From Spiribacter roseus (GTDB lineage: Bacteria; Pseudomonadota; Gammaproteobacteria; Nitrococcales; Nitrococcaceae), in assembly GCF_002813635.1 (NCBI RefSeq), contig NZ_CP016382.1, positions 1,833,001 through 1,897,000 on the forward strand: a stretch of DNA of 64,000 bases, in the 5' to 3' direction. Position numbers and translations under genes: made by a program. This document shows, piece after piece, positions 9,976 through 19,203 of the stretch (its first letter is position 1; every line of letters starts with the position of its first letter). The notes beneath the pieces are model-generated. The model worked only from the letters and a program-made list of their open reading frames with translations. It was not told where the DNA came from and searched no databases.

Positions 9976-11295
9976 ATGCGCGGGGGCAATCGCGGCAATC
10001 GCTCGTCGGTCAATATCTGGCCGGGGTTCGTCGATGCGCTGGCGGCGGTGCTGTTGGCCTTCGTATTCGTTCTGCTGCTTTTTGTGGTCTCACAGCTGTA
10101 TCTGAGCACCCAACTCTCGGACCGCAACCAGGCCCTCGAATCGCTGCGTGCCGAGCTCTCTGAGATGGCCGAGACGCTGTCCATGGAGCGCCGTGAGCGC
10201 GACCGGCTTGAAGAGCAGGTCTCGGGTCTGTACGAGGAGCTGCATGCCACGCTCGCCCAGCGTGACGAGGCCCGCGACGCCCTCCAGTTGACCCGCGAGG
10301 AGCTGGAAGCGGCCCGAGAGCAGGTCCGTGTCGGGGAGGCCGATCTTGAAGCCAGCCTGATGGAGATCGCCTCGCTGCAGCAGGACATCTCGGCGCTCAG
10401 GTCGGTGCGCGACGACCTCGAATCGCGGGTGAGCGAACTGGCCGCCAGCCTCGAGCAGACCGAGTCGAGCCTCGAGGACACCCGCAGCGAGGTGGGCGCC
10501 CTGCGCGACCGCAATCGCGAACTCCGGGCCCGGCTGGCGGACGAGCAGGAGCGCACCCGCCTTGCCCAGGAGAAAATCGAGACACGCGACCTGCGTATCC
10601 GTGACCTGGTCGCCGAGATCGAGGACCGGCAGAACGCCCTTGATGACCAGCAGGAGCTGACCGCCGATGCCGAGGCGCGGGTCGAGTCGCTGCGACGCCA
10701 GGTCCGGGCCCTGCGTGAGCAGATCAGCAGTCTGGCCGAGTCGCTGGAGATCGAGCAGGACACGGTGGCCGAGCAGCAGGCCCGCATCGACACCCTGGTG
10801 GAGCGGCTCAATGTCGAGCTGGCCCGCGAGGTCGAGGAGCTTTCCGACTACCGCTCCGAGTTCCTCGGTCGGCTGCGCGAGGTGCTGGGCGATGTCGAGG
10901 AAATCGAGATCGTCGGTGACCGATTCCGCTTCCAGTCGGAGTTGTTCTTCGATACCGCCTCGGCGGAGATCGGCCCACGGGGCGAGGCGCGCCTCGAGCA
11001 GGTGGCCCGGACGCTGAATCGCATCGCCGAGCGCATCCCGCCCGAAATCGACTGGGTGCTGCAGGTGGAGGGCCACACCGACCGGCGGCCCATCAGCACG
11101 CCGGAGTTCCCCTCCAACTGGGAGCTGTCCACCGCCCGGGCCCAGTCCATCCTCTACTTTCTGATCGATCAGGGGATCCCGCCCGAGCGGCTGGCCGCGG
11201 TGGGGTACGGCGAGTATCAGCCCCTGGTCGAGGGGGACGACCCTGAGGATCTGGCCCGCAACCGGCGCATCGAGCTGCGCCTGAGCAACCGCTAG
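9976..11295 (+). CDS. OmpA-domain stator B subunit with long periplasmic coiled coil
   Basis: 439 residues. A single membrane helix (about residues 17-42) contains an aspartate at D20 (WPGFVDALAAVL), the position of the proton-carrying Asp in MotB, ExbD and ZorB. Residues 50 to about 300 are nearly continuous Glu/Arg/Leu-rich heptads, a long coiled coil. The C-terminal 130 residues are an OmpA/MotB peptidoglycan-binding domain (FDTASAEIG, VEGHTDRRPI, NWELSTARAQ, NRRIELR). Together with the upstream channel gene it forms a peptidoglycan-anchored, proton-driven stator. The coiled coil would hold the wall domain far from the membrane. Last four bases overlap the convergent lysR gene. Confidence 0.88.
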   Translation: MRGGNRGNRSSVNIWPGFVDALAAVLLAFVFVLLLFVVSQLYLSTQLSDRNQALESLRAELSEMAETLSMERRERDRLEEQVSGLYEELHATLAQRDEARDALQLTREELEAAREQVRVGEADLEASLMEIASLQQDISALRSVRDDLESRVSELAASLEQTESSLEDTRSEVGALRDRNRELRARLADEQERTRLAQEKIETRDLRIRDLVAEIEDRQNALDDQQELTADAEARVESLRRQVRALREQISSLAESLEIEQDTVAEQQARIDTLVERLNVELAREVEELSDYRSEFLGRLREVLGDVEEIEIVGDRFRFQSELFFDTASAEIGPRGEARLEQVARTLNRIAERIPPEIDWVLQVEGHTDRRPISTPEFPSNWELSTARAQSILYFLIDQGIPPERLAAVGYGEYQPLVEGDDPEDLARNRRIELRLSNR

Positions 11296-12245
11296 CCGCG
11301 CAGTCCCGTGGGCAGATCCTCGGCGTCGAAAAAGTCCGGGCGCATCATCTCCAGAAAACGCCTCGCCTGGGGCGACAGAAACCGCCCGCGCCGCGACATC
11401 GCCCCGTAGGTGCGCTTGGGGAAGACCGCCGGTAGCGGGCGCACCGCGACATCCGAAGTGGCCTCGGTCAGGCAGACATTGCTCACGATGGCAATGCCAA
11501 AGCCGAGGCCCACGTAGCGTTTCACCGCCTCCCAGCTGCCCACCTCAAGTCGCACCCGATAGCGCACCGCATGCTGCTGGAAGACCAGATCGATCAGCCG
11601 CCAGGTGGTCATCTCCCGGGGCGGGGTGATGTAGTCCTGACCGGCCAAGTCGCGCATGGTGATCACGTCACGCCGCGCCAGCGGATGATCCGGCGGGGTG
11701 ATCAGCGACAGCCCGTAGGCATAGATGGCCCGGTAGCGGAGCTCGTCGGGCATATCCAGGATGGCGCCCACGGCGAAGTCGACACGATCCTGGCGCAGCG
11801 CCTCCATGAGCTCACCCACCGACAGGTGATGCAGACGCACCTCGACGTGGGGGTACTCGGCCATGAAAGGCTCGAGGATGGGGGGCAGCAGATAGAGCGT
11901 GGATGACTCGCCGGCACCGATATCCAGTCGACCGCTGTCGAGGGGGCGATTGCCCTCGCTGAATCGGCCGGCCAGCCCATCGATGGCCTCGACCAGCTGA
12001 TGGGCCTCGGCATGGAGGGCTTCGCCGTCGGGGGTCAGGCGGATGCGCGGACCACGACGCTCAAGCAGGGTGATGCCCAGCTCGCGCTCGAGGGCCTGGA
12101 TCTGCACGGAGACCGAGGGCTGGGTGACCGCGAGCCGCTCCGCCGCCCGCGAGATGCTACCCGCCTCGGCGGTCAGGCAGAAGGCGCGCAGCTGGCGGAG
12201 GCGGTCCTGACGGAAATGCGCGGGCACGTCGGTCGAGCGCGGCAT
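11292..12245 (-). CDS. LysR-family transcriptional regulator, divergent from aceA
   Basis: 317 residues from ATG 12245, chosen because GAGGGG lies five bases before it; ATGs at 12257 and 12260 are also in frame. The N-terminal winged helix-turn-helix is clear (LRQLRAFCLTAEAGSISRAAERLAVTQPSVSVQIQ), followed by an effector domain resembling CysB/CbbR types (ESSTLYLLPPILEPF, FAVGAILDMPDEL). It is transcribed away from isocitrate lyase with a shared 114-base intergenic region, so control of aceA is likely. The effector is not evident. Confidence 0.88.
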   Translation of the reverse strand: MPRSTDVPAHFRQDRLRQLRAFCLTAEAGSISRAAERLAVTQPSVSVQIQALERELGITLLERRGPRIRLTPDGEALHAEAHQLVEAIDGLAGRFSEGNRPLDSGRLDIGAGESSTLYLLPPILEPFMAEYPHVEVRLHHLSVGELMEALRQDRVDFAVGAILDMPDELRYRAIYAYGLSLITPPDHPLARRDVITMRDLAGQDYITPPREMTTWRLIDLVFQQHAVRYRVRLEVGSWEAVKRYVGLGFGIAIVSNVCLTEATSDVAVRPLPAVFPKRTYGAMSRRGRFLSPQARRFLEMMRPDFFDAEDLPTGLRG

Positions 12246-12359
12246 GGAGCCCCTCATCATTAGTTATTCCGATGGTTTGTATTATCTACATTACCTTGTG
12301 CAATGGTGCAACGCCGCATACCCTTGGGGAACCGTTTCGGTCAGGAGGAAGCGAGAGCG
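12246..12359. promoter_or_regulatory. shared lysR/aceA intergenic control region
   Basis: 114 bases between two divergent starts. The centre is AT-rich compared with its surroundings (around 12262-12300), as expected for overlapping promoters and a LysR operator. I could not assign a confident -10/-35 pair or a clean T-N11-A palindrome. The aceA ribosome site AGGAGGA lies near 12343-12349. Confidence 0.45.
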
Positions 12360-13649
12360 ATGAAAACATTGAAAACAGCGGCAGAGATCGAGAAAGACTG
12401 GCAGGAAAACCCCCGCTGGGCGGACGTCAAGCGGCCCTACCCGGCCTCCGAAGTGGTGCGCCTGCGTGGCACCGTTCCGGTGGAGTACAGCCTGGCGACC
12501 ATGGGCGCGGAAAAGCTCTGGCGCTACCTGCATGACGGCGAGATGGACTATGTGAACGCACTGGGTGCGCTCACCGGCAACCAGGCCATGCAGCAGGTCA
12601 AGGCCGGGCTCAAGGCGATCTATCTGTCCGGCTGGCAGGTGGCCGCCGACGCCAACCTGGGCAGCACCATGTATCCCGACCAGTCGCTGTACCCGGCGGA
12701 CTCGGTGCCGTCGGTGGTCGACCGCATCAACAACACCCTGCTGCGGGCCGACGAAATCCATCATGCCGAGGGTGATGACAGCATCGACTGGATGCAGCCC
12801 ATCGTGGCCGATGCCGAGGCCGGCTTCGGCGGCGTGCTGAATGCCTTCGAGCTGATGAAGGGCATGATCCGGGCGGGCGCCTCGGGCGTGCACTTCGAGG
12901 ATCAGCTGGCATCGGTGAAAAAGTGCGGCCACATGGGCGGCAAGGTGCTCGTGCCCACCCAGGAAGCGGTCCAGAAGCTGGTGGCCGCGCGTCTGGCGGC
13001 GGACACCATGGATGCGCCGACCCTGCTGGTGGCCCGGACCGATGCCCTCGCCGCTGATCTGATCACCTCGGACGTCGACCCCTACGACGCCCCGCATATC
13101 ACCGGCGAGCGGACCGTCGAGGGCTTTTTCCGCACCCATGCGGGCGAGGATCAGGCCATCAGCCGCGGGCTGGCCTATGCGCCGTACGCCGACCTGATCT
13201 GGTGCGAGACCGGCACCCCGGATCTGGCCTTTGCCAGGCGGTTTGCCGAGGCGATCAAGAAAGAGCACCCCAACACCATGCTGGCGTACAACTGCTCGCC
13301 GTCATTCAACTGGCGCGGCAAGCTCGACGAGAAGACCATCGCGAGTTTCCAGAACGAGCTGGCGGCCATGGGGTACAAGTTCCAGTTCATCACGCTGGCC
13401 GGCTTCCACAGCCTGAACTACTCGATGTTCGAGCTGGCGCGCGGCTACAAGAGCCGTCAGATGGCGGCCTACTCCGAGCTGCAGGAGGCCGAGTTCGCGG
13501 CCGAGCCCAATGGCTACACCGCCACCCGCCATCAGCGCGAGGTGGGGGCCGGTTACTTCGATCAGGTCACCCAGACCATCCAGGGCGGTGTCTCCTCGGT
13601 GACGGCGATGACCGGTTCCACCGAAGAGGATCAGTTCAGCGGTCAGTAA
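12360..13649 (+). CDS. aceA: isocitrate lyase
   Basis: 429 residues from ATG 12360; an upstream in-frame start at 12303 lies in the promoter and is rejected. It splits isocitrate into succinate and glyoxylate, the first step of the glyoxylate shunt used for growth on acetate or fatty acids. The hallmark catalytic loop [11 protein letters not shown] and the substrate-binding NCSPSFNW motif are present. No malate synthase gene is found in the window, so the partner enzyme must be elsewhere. A strong hairpin terminator follows. Confidence 0.97.
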   Translation: MKTLKTAAEIEKDWQENPRWADVKRPYPASEVVRLRGTVPVEYSLATMGAEKLWRYLHDGEMDYVNALGALTGNQAMQQVKAGLKAIYLSGWQVAADANLGSTMYPDQSLYPADSVPSVVDRINNTLLRADEIHHAEGDDSIDWMQPIVADAEAGFGGVLNAFELMKGMIRAGASGVHFEDQLASVKKCGHMGGKVLVPTQEAVQKLVAARLAADTMDAPTLLVARTDALAADLITSDVDPYDAPHITGERTVEGFFRTHAGEDQAISRGLAYAPYADLIWCETGTPDLAFARRFAEAIKKEHPNTMLAYNCSPSFNWRGKLDEKTIASFQNELAAMGYKFQFITLAGFHSLNYSMFELARGYKSRQMAAYSELQEAEFAAEPNGYTATRHQREVGAGYFDQVTQTIQGGVSSVTAMTGSTEEDQFSGQ

Positions 13650-13678
13650 GTGGGGATGATCGCCACCCACTGACTTTG

Positions 13679-13703
13679 CGGGGGCTTCGGCCCCCGTTTT
13701 TTT
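13679..13703 (+). terminator. rho-independent terminator of aceA
   Basis: GC stem of seven pairs closing a TTCG tetraloop (13686-13689) followed by seven T (13697-13703). It begins about 30 bases after the aceA stop. Because arsH ends at 13702 on the other strand, the hairpin may also end arsH transcription. Confidence 0.9.
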
Positions 13704-14415
13704 ACAGCGACCGCTGGTTGACCCGGGCTGAGACGGCCTCGGCGCTCTCGACCCGCTCGGAGTACCGGTCGACAAGATAGTCCCGACGGTCCCGGGTCAG
13801 CCGCGTGAACTTCACCAGCTCTTCCATCACATCGACGATGCGGTTGTAGTAAGGCGAGGGCTTCATGCGGTCGTCGTCGTCGAACTCCATGAACGCCTTG
13901 GGCACCGACGACTGGTTGGGGATGGTGATCAGGCGCATCCAGCGCCCCAGCAGGCGCAGCTGATTGACGGCGTTGAAGCTCTGCGACCCGCCGCAGACCT
14001 GCATCACCGCCAGGGTCTTGCCCTGGGTGGGGCGGACGCCGCCCATGTTCAGCGGGATCCAGTCGATCTGGGCTTTCATGATGCCGGTCATCGCGCCATG
14101 GCGCTCGGGCGAGCTCCAGACAAAGCCGTCGCATTCGGTCGCCAGATCGCGCAGTTCCTGGACCTTGGGGTGATCGGCGTCAGCATCGTCCGGCAACGGC
14201 AGGCCCGAGGGATTGAAAATGCGGGTTTCAGCGCCAAGTCGGCGCAGCACCCGGGCGCCTTCCTCGGCACACAGGCGGCTGAACGAGCGCTCGCGCAGCG
14301 AGCCATAGAGCAGCAGTATCCGGGGTGGCCGCTCATCAGCCGTCGCAAACAGCTGTTGCCCGTCGATGGGCGCAAATGCCCCTTCGTCCAGGTTGGGGAG
14401 GGTGTCCTCACTCAT
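13702..14415 (-). CDS. arsH: ArsH, NADPH-dependent FMN reductase of arsenic resistance
   Basis: 237 residues from ATG 14415. The flavodoxin-like core shows [17 protein letters not shown] (FMN phosphate loop) and [18 protein letters not shown], both typical of ArsH. ArsH proteins oxidise trivalent organoarsenicals and reduce flavin or quinone with NADPH. It is the last gene of arsC-arsR-arsH. A long open frame continues upstream of 14415, but that part is antisense-like and overlaps arsR, so the shorter protein is preferred. Confidence 0.93.
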   Translation of the reverse strand: MSEDTLPNLDEGAFAPIDGQQLFATADERPPRILLLYGSLRERSFSRLCAEEGARVLRRLGAETRIFNPSGLPLPDDADADHPKVQELRDLATECDGFVWSSPERHGAMTGIMKAQIDWIPLNMGGVRPTQGKTLAVMQVCGGSQSFNAVNQLRLLGRWMRLITIPNQSSVPKAFMEFDDDDRMKPSPYYNRIVDVMEELVKFTRLTRDRRDYLVDRYSERVESAEAVSARVNQRSL

Positions 14416-14432
14416 CCGCAGCGTCTCTTCGT

Positions 14433-14804
14433 CTATTGCTCGCAGTGATCGCGGTGTTGGGCCATGGCACGGCGCAGCCGGGTCAGATCGTCCGCAAACG
14501 GCGGCTCGCCCGCCAGGGCGGTGAATGTGCTCCGCAGCCACGCCGGCAGGTCCGGTCGCAGGGCATAATGCACCCACTGGCCGCTGCGGCGGGTGGCCAC
14601 CAGGCCCACGTCGCGCAGATGCCCCAGGTGCCGGGACATCTTGGGCTGACTGACGTCGATGGCATCGGTCAGTTCGCAGACGCACAGCTCACCGTGCTGG
14701 TGCATCAGCAGGGCGGCCCGCAGCCGGGTCTCGTCGCCCAGCAGGCGAAACACCCGGACCGGGTCGATGCCGGTATCAGTCGACGGCGCGATCGCTTCCA
14801 TCAT
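14433..14804 (-). CDS. arsR: ArsR-family arsenic-responsive repressor
   Basis: 123 residues from ATG 14804, which has AGGAG nearby; a longer 136-residue frame is possible. It is a winged helix protein with the arsenite-binding pair C41/C43 in [20 protein letters not shown], the classical ArsR site on helix 3. Arsenite or antimonite binding releases it from DNA. Its start lies inside the last codons of arsC (29-base overlap), so the genes are coupled and autoregulated. A candidate operator lies upstream of arsC. Confidence 0.93.
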   Translation of the reverse strand: MMEAIAPSTDTGIDPVRVFRLLGDETRLRAALLMHQHGELCVCELTDAIDVSQPKMSRHLGHLRDVGLVATRRSGQWVHYALRPDLPAWLRSTFTALAGEPPFADDLTRLRRAMAQHRDHCEQ

Positions 14805-15303
14805 GGTCGGTCTCCTGGCTGTGGCCGATGTCTTCGAGGGCATGGGCCAGTTTAAGCCGATCCAGCGACTCCATGGGAAGATTCATGAGCAGGCCGAGCC
14901 GCCGCCGCAGGGCCGCCGCCGTGTCGCGGAACGCCCGCAGCCGCTCTTCCTCGGTGCCCTCGACCGCGGCCGGATCCGGCAGCCCCCAGTGCGCGGTCAT
15001 GGGTTGACCGGGCCAGACCGGGCAGGGTTCAGCCGCAGCCTGGTCACAGACGGTGAAAATGAAGTCCATGGTCGGGGCATCGTCGCCGGCAAAAACATCC
15101 CAGTTCTTGCTGTAAAGGCCTTCGGTGGGCAGGTCCATGCGCTCGAGCACCTGCAGGGCCAGTGGGTTGACGGTGCCGGTGGCCATGCTGCCCGCGCTGT
15201 AGGCGGTAAAGCGGCCATTGCCCATTCTGTTCAGCAGTGCCTCGGCGATGATGCTGCGGGCCGAGTTGCCGGTGCACAGGAACAGTACGTTGTAATGCGC
15301 CAT
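14776..15303 (-). CDS. arsC: arsenate reductase, thioredoxin-coupled type
   Basis: 175 residues of the low-molecular-weight phosphatase fold. The catalytic P-loop is CTGNSARS with C10 and R16; the redox pair C86 and C94 lies in VCDQAAAEPC, matching the thioredoxin-dependent ArsC pattern rather than the glutaredoxin type. It reduces arsenate to arsenite. The C-terminal tail of about 35 residues runs past the usual family end and overlaps arsR. It is the first gene of the operon; no arsenite exporter (arsB/acr3) is present nearby. Confidence 0.94.
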   Translation of the reverse strand: MAHYNVLFLCTGNSARSIIAEALLNRMGNGRFTAYSAGSMATGTVNPLALQVLERMDLPTEGLYSKNWDVFAGDDAPTMDFIFTVCDQAAAEPCPVWPGQPMTAHWGLPDPAAVEGTEEERLRAFRDTAAALRRRLGLLMNLPMESLDRLKLAHALEDIGHSQETDHDGSDRAVD

Positions 15304-15334
15304 GGTGGAGCTCCCTCATCAATGAGGGGCCAGT

Positions 15335-15352
15335 ATATACGGATATACGCAT
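15335..15352. promoter_or_regulatory. candidate ArsR operator upstream of arsC
   Basis: An AT-rich site (ATATACGGATATACGCAT) 32 bases before the arsC start, containing two CGTATAT-like half elements when read on the minus strand. It resembles operators of other ArsR repressors (alternating ATA/CG). The assignment rests on position and likeness only. Confidence 0.45.
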
Positions 15353-15365
15353 GTGCGCTATCAAA

Positions 15366-15441
15366 TGGTGGGCCCACCAGGATTCGAACCTGGAACCAAA
15401 GGATTATGAGTCCTCTGCTCTGACCATTGAGCTATGGGCCC
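15366..15441 (-). tRNA. tRNA-Ile2 (CAT anticodon, lysidine-modified type)
   Basis: 76 bases with CCA encoded. The minus strand gives a perfect GGGCCCA/TGGGCCC acceptor stem, a D loop (AGCTCAATGGTCAGAGC), an anticodon arm GAGGACTCATAATCCTT with CAT, and a T arm GGTTCGAATCC. The GACTCATAATC loop context is that of the minor isoleucine tRNA, whose C34 is converted to lysidine by TilS so that it reads AUA, rather than initiator or elongator Met tRNA. Confidence 0.9.
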
Positions 15442-15456
15442 GCAACCGGCGGGAGG

Positions 15457-17313
15457 CTACTGCTCGTCGAGGAAACCGCGCAGGTTGTCCGAACGGGTCG
15501 GATGGCGCAGCTTGCGCAGGGCCTTGGCCTCGATCTGGCGGATACGCTCGCGGGTGACGTCGAACTGCTTGCCGACTTCCTCAAGGGTGTGGTCGGTGTT
15601 CATGTCGATGCCGAACCGCATGCGCAGCACCTTGGCCTCGCGCGGCGTCAGTCCGCCAAGTATCTCGCGCACCGACTCGCGCAGCCCCTCGCGGGTTGCC
15701 GAGTCCACCGGGGACATGACCGAGGTGTCCTCGATGAAGTCGCCCAGGTGCGAGTCCTCGTCGTCGCCGATGGGCGTCTCCATCGAGATCGGCTCCTTGG
15801 CGATCTTGAGCACTTTGCGCACCTTGTCCTCGGGCATTTCCATGCGCTCGGCGAGCTCCTCGGGGTAGGGCTCACGGCCCATTTCCTGGAGCATCTGCCG
15901 GGACACCCGGTTGAGCTTGTTGATGGTCTCGATCATGTGGACCGGGATGCGGATGGTGCGGGCCTGGTCCGCGATCGAGCGGGTGATGGCCTGACGGATC
16001 CACCAGGTGGCATAGGTGGAGAACTTGTAGCCACGGCGGTATTCGAACTTGTCCACCGCCTTCATGAGTCCGATGTTGCCTTCCTGGATCAGGTCCAGGA
16101 ACTGCAGCCCCCGGTTGGTGTACTTCTTGGCGATGGAGATCACCAGCCGCAGGTTGGCCTCGACCATCTCCTTTTTGGCCCGGCGGGCGCGGGCCTCGCC
16201 GATGGACATGCGGCGGTTGATTTCCTTGATCTCCGCCGGCGGCAGGCCGGTGAGCTCGCGGATGCGGATCAGCTCCGACTGCTGTTCGATCAGTGCCTCG
16301 CGGCACTCGGCCATCTGCTTGCTGTACTTCTTGCCCTCGGCGACGACCTGATCGACCCAGCCGGTGTCGGTCTCGTGCCCCGGAAAGCTGGCGATGAAGT
16401 CCTTGCGCGGCATCCCGCCCTGCTTGGTGGCCACGCGCATGACCTCGCGCTCGCCGGCGCGCACGCCTTCGACCGCCTTGCGCAGGTTGGCTGCCAGCCC
16501 ATCGATGACCTTGGGCACGAACTTGATGGCCAGGAACAGGCCGGTCATTTCCTCGCGGATCTCGCCGACCCGGGGGCTGTCCGAGCCGTCGCGCTCGAGG
16601 GTTTCCACCAGCTCGGCGTGCAGCACCTCGATGCGGTCGAAGATCTCAGCCGCGCGCTCGGGATCGGGGCCGGTCTCCGGCGCCGCCACCTCTTCGTCAT
16701 CCTCGGCTTCCGCTTCGCGGGCCTCCGCCTCGCGGGCGGCCTCGTCGGCCTGCGCCTGATGGCGGGCGACAACCTCGGGGACGTTATCGACCAGCTCGCT
16801 GACGTTGCGGAACCCGGCCACCACTTCGGCCAGGCGCAGTTCGCCGTTCTGGATCCCCTTGTGCAGGGCCACCATGGTGCGCGATGACTCGGGGTAGCCC
16901 GACAGCGCACGCAGGACCTGATCGAGCCCGTCTTCGATGCGCTTGGCCAGCTCGATCTCGCCCTCGCGGGTGAGCAGCTCCACGGTTCCCATCTCACGCA
17001 TGTACATGCGGACCGGGTCCGTGGTGCGACCGAACTCCGCATCCACCGCCGCGAGTGCCGCCGCGGCCTCTTCGGCCTCGTCCTCGTCGGTGGACACGGC
17101 GCTGTCGCTGAGCATCAGGGTGTCGGCATCGGGCGCGGTCTCGTGGACCGGGATCCCCATGTCGTTGATCATGCTGATGATGTCTTCGATCTGCTCGGGC
17201 TCGACGATATCGTCGGGCAGATGATCGTTGACCTCCGCATAGGTGAGGTATCCCTGCTCTTTGCCGCGGGCAATGAGTTCGCGAATCTGGGATTGCTGAT
17301 CCTGGCTTGCCAT
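15457..17313 (-). CDS. rpoD: RNA polymerase primary sigma factor (sigma-70)
   Basis: 618 residues, the gammaproteobacterial length. Region 1.1 is at the N-terminus, followed by an acidic non-conserved insert (around residues 190-215, Glu/Ala-rich). Regions 2.1-2.4 are very clear ([36 protein letters not shown]), then region 3 and region 4.2 ([20 protein letters not shown]). It directs housekeeping transcription. It is the last gene of the rpsU-yqeY-dnaG-rpoD operon and also seems to have its own upstream promoter. Confidence 0.98.
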   Translation of the reverse strand: MASQDQQSQIRELIARGKEQGYLTYAEVNDHLPDDIVEPEQIEDIISMINDMGIPVHETAPDADTLMLSDSAVSTDEDEAEEAAAALAAVDAEFGRTTDPVRMYMREMGTVELLTREGEIELAKRIEDGLDQVLRALSGYPESSRTMVALHKGIQNGELRLAEVVAGFRNVSELVDNVPEVVARHQAQADEAAREAEAREAEAEDDEEVAAPETGPDPERAAEIFDRIEVLHAELVETLERDGSDSPRVGEIREEMTGLFLAIKFVPKVIDGLAANLRKAVEGVRAGEREVMRVATKQGGMPRKDFIASFPGHETDTGWVDQVVAEGKKYSKQMAECREALIEQQSELIRIRELTGLPPAEIKEINRRMSIGEARARRAKKEMVEANLRLVISIAKKYTNRGLQFLDLIQEGNIGLMKAVDKFEYRRGYKFSTYATWWIRQAITRSIADQARTIRIPVHMIETINKLNRVSRQMLQEMGREPYPEELAERMEMPEDKVRKVLKIAKEPISMETPIGDDEDSHLGDFIEDTSVMSPVDSATREGLRESVREILGGLTPREAKVLRMRFGIDMNTDHTLEEVGKQFDVTRERIRQIEAKALRKLRHPTRSDNLRGFLDEQ

Positions 17314-17367
17314 AGACTACCGATGCTGGAGTTGTGTCGGAGGGACGCAATTAATGCATAACAGCGT

Positions 17368-17395
17368 ATATTAGCATTGACTGGCTAATCTACAA
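17368..17395 (-). promoter_or_regulatory. probable internal promoter for rpoD
   Basis: In the 102-base dnaG-rpoD gap the minus strand reads TTGTAG, a 16-base spacer, and an extended TGCTAATAT -10 element. The gap is strikingly AT-rich for this genome. An internal rpoD promoter is known in the E. coli macromolecular synthesis operon, though there it lies within dnaG. Confidence 0.5.
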
Positions 17396-17415
17396 TCCCG
17401 TCGGCGATTGCGTCC

Positions 17416-19158
17416 CTATTGTTTGAGTCGTATCCACTCCGACCATTCATCGGTCGTGAGGGTGCCTGCCTGGAGGCGTTCGTTGAGCTGCGTCAGGCGT
17501 CGCTCCACCGCAATGCGGCGGATCTGCGCCATGGCGTCGCCGAATTCCGCCTCCAGGCCTTCGGCCGGTACCAGGTGATTCCAGGTGGCGAGCTTCCAGA
17601 GGGCGCCCTCGTGCTCGCTGTCCCGAAACCGCTCAAGTATCGCACTGGAGTTGAGATGGGGGTCCTGCCGGGCGAGTTCAAGCATATCCACCAGCAGCGG
17701 CAGCCCCGGCAGGTCATTCAGCCGCCTGAGTGCATCCAGGTCGTCGACGCCCTGCGCCAGCGCCGGGGATTCCAGCAGCAGCGCTATGGCGAGGCGCACC
17801 GGGGTGCGTCGGACGCCGGCGTTGTCCACGGCCACCGGCTCGCGTCGCCGGGCGCGCTGGTCCCGGGTGAGTGTTTCGCGGCCATCCACCACCCCCTCGA
17901 GGTAATCGGTTTCGAGGCGTGCCAGCCCGGCCACCCGCTCACAGAGCATATGCCGGTAGACATCCGGGGGCAGGCGCTGGAGCAGCGGCAGGGCCTTTTC
18001 AACAAACCGCGCCCGGCCATCCATGCTCTGCATGTCGGTATCCGCCTCTAGCCGCTCGATCAGGTAATCCGACAGCGGGGTCGCGTGCTGCAGCTGGGCC
18101 TCGAAACCCTCGCGGCCATGGCTGCGCACCAGGCTGTCGGGGTCTTCGCCGTCCGGCAGGAACAGAAAACGGATCTGTCGGCCCTGGCGCATGGTGGGCA
18201 GGGCGTTTTCCAGCGCCCGCCAGGCGGCCTGCCGCCCGGCACTGTCGCCGTCAAAGCAGAAGATGATGTCGCCCGTGGTCTTCAGCAGCCGTTCCACCTG
18301 GCGTGTCGAGGTGGCGGTGCCCAGGGTGGCGACCGCCCGCGGCAGGCCGTGCTGGGCCAGCGCGACCACGTCCATGTAGCCCTCGACCACGACGATGTCG
18401 GCGGGCTGGCGGTCGGCCTGCAGCACCTCGTAGAGCCCATAGAGCGACTCGCCCTTGTGGAACACCGGCGTTTCGGGCGAGTTGAGGTATTTCGGCTCGC
18501 CGTCGTCGAGCACCCGGCCGCCGAAGCCCACCGTGCGGCCGCGGCGATCGCGGATCGGGAACATGATCCGGTCGCGGAACCGGTCATAGACCCGTCCGCC
18601 GTCACGCTCGATCACCAGCCCGGCCTGCTTGAGCTCGTCGGCCGCGCCGAGCCGCCCGAGCAGGTTGTCCCAGCCCGGTGGCGCGAAGCCGATCCCAAAG
18701 CGCCGGGCGATCTCGCCGCTCAGCCCGCGTTTCTGCAGATAGTCGATGGCGCGCTGGCGCTGCGGGTGTTGGCGCAGCCACTGCTGGTACGACCGATCGG
18801 CACGCTCGAGCACGGCGAACAGCGGGGCATGATTATTCTGGACGCCCGCATCGGCGGTGTTCTCGGGCATTTCCATGCCGGCCATCTGGGCGAGCTGGGC
18901 GACCGCCTCTCGAAAATCCAGGCGGTCGTATTCCATGAGAAAGCGGATCGCACTGCCGTGGGCGCCGCAGCCGAAGCAGTGATAGAACTGCTTGTCGGTG
19001 CTGACGGTGAACGACGGGGTCTTCTCGCCATGGAACGGGCACAGGCCCATCTGGTTGCTGCCCGAGCGCTTGAGCTGGACACGCTCGCCCACCACATCGG
19101 CGATGTCGATGCGGGCGAGCAGCTCGTCGATGAAGGAATCGGGGATTCGGCCGGCCAT
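17416..19158 (-). CDS. dnaG: DNA primase
   Basis: 580 residues, normal length. An N-terminal CHC2 zinc finger (CPFHGEKTPSF with CFGCGAHG) is followed by the RNA polymerase core and Toprim domain (VVEGYMDVVALAQHG, FDGDSAGRQAA), then a DnaB-interaction C-terminal domain. It makes RNA primers at the replication fork. The gene lies between yqeY and rpoD in the macromolecular synthesis operon. A 45-base GC-rich gap separates it from yqeY. Confidence 0.98.
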   Translation of the reverse strand: MAGRIPDSFIDELLARIDIADVVGERVQLKRSGSNQMGLCPFHGEKTPSFTVSTDKQFYHCFGCGAHGSAIRFLMEYDRLDFREAVAQLAQMAGMEMPENTADAGVQNNHAPLFAVLERADRSYQQWLRQHPQRQRAIDYLQKRGLSGEIARRFGIGFAPPGWDNLLGRLGAADELKQAGLVIERDGGRVYDRFRDRIMFPIRDRRGRTVGFGGRVLDDGEPKYLNSPETPVFHKGESLYGLYEVLQADRQPADIVVVEGYMDVVALAQHGLPRAVATLGTATSTRQVERLLKTTGDIIFCFDGDSAGRQAAWRALENALPTMRQGRQIRFLFLPDGEDPDSLVRSHGREGFEAQLQHATPLSDYLIERLEADTDMQSMDGRARFVEKALPLLQRLPPDVYRHMLCERVAGLARLETDYLEGVVDGRETLTRDQRARRREPVAVDNAGVRRTPVRLAIALLLESPALAQGVDDLDALRRLNDLPGLPLLVDMLELARQDPHLNSSAILERFRDSEHEGALWKLATWNHLVPAEGLEAEFGDAMAQIRRIAVERRLTQLNERLQAGTLTTDEWSEWIRLKQ

Positions 19159-19203
19159 GGCTGCCAGTCTACGGCAAAGCGCCCGCCGTCGGGGGCGGGG
19201 TGC

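Noticed and set aside
8823-11295. Calling the stator pair a Zorya anti-phage system
   Set aside because: ZorC/ZorD or ZorE are absent, subunit sizes differ and the coiled coil is in the B subunit; only a general stator is supported.
14416-14685. N-terminal extension of ArsH up to 14685
   Set aside because: The extra residues are encoded opposite arsR codons, are Arg/Pro/Ala-rich and have no likeness to ArsH; ATG 14415 fits the family length.
15427-16887. Long open frame antisense to rpoD (486 codons) and similar ones antisense to groEL (33684-35273), glnE (36009-38252) and accC/accB (28721-30550)
   Set aside because: They mirror the codon structure of well-known genes in a GC-rich genome, have low-complexity His/Gly/Ala/Arg composition, no ribosome sites and no family character.
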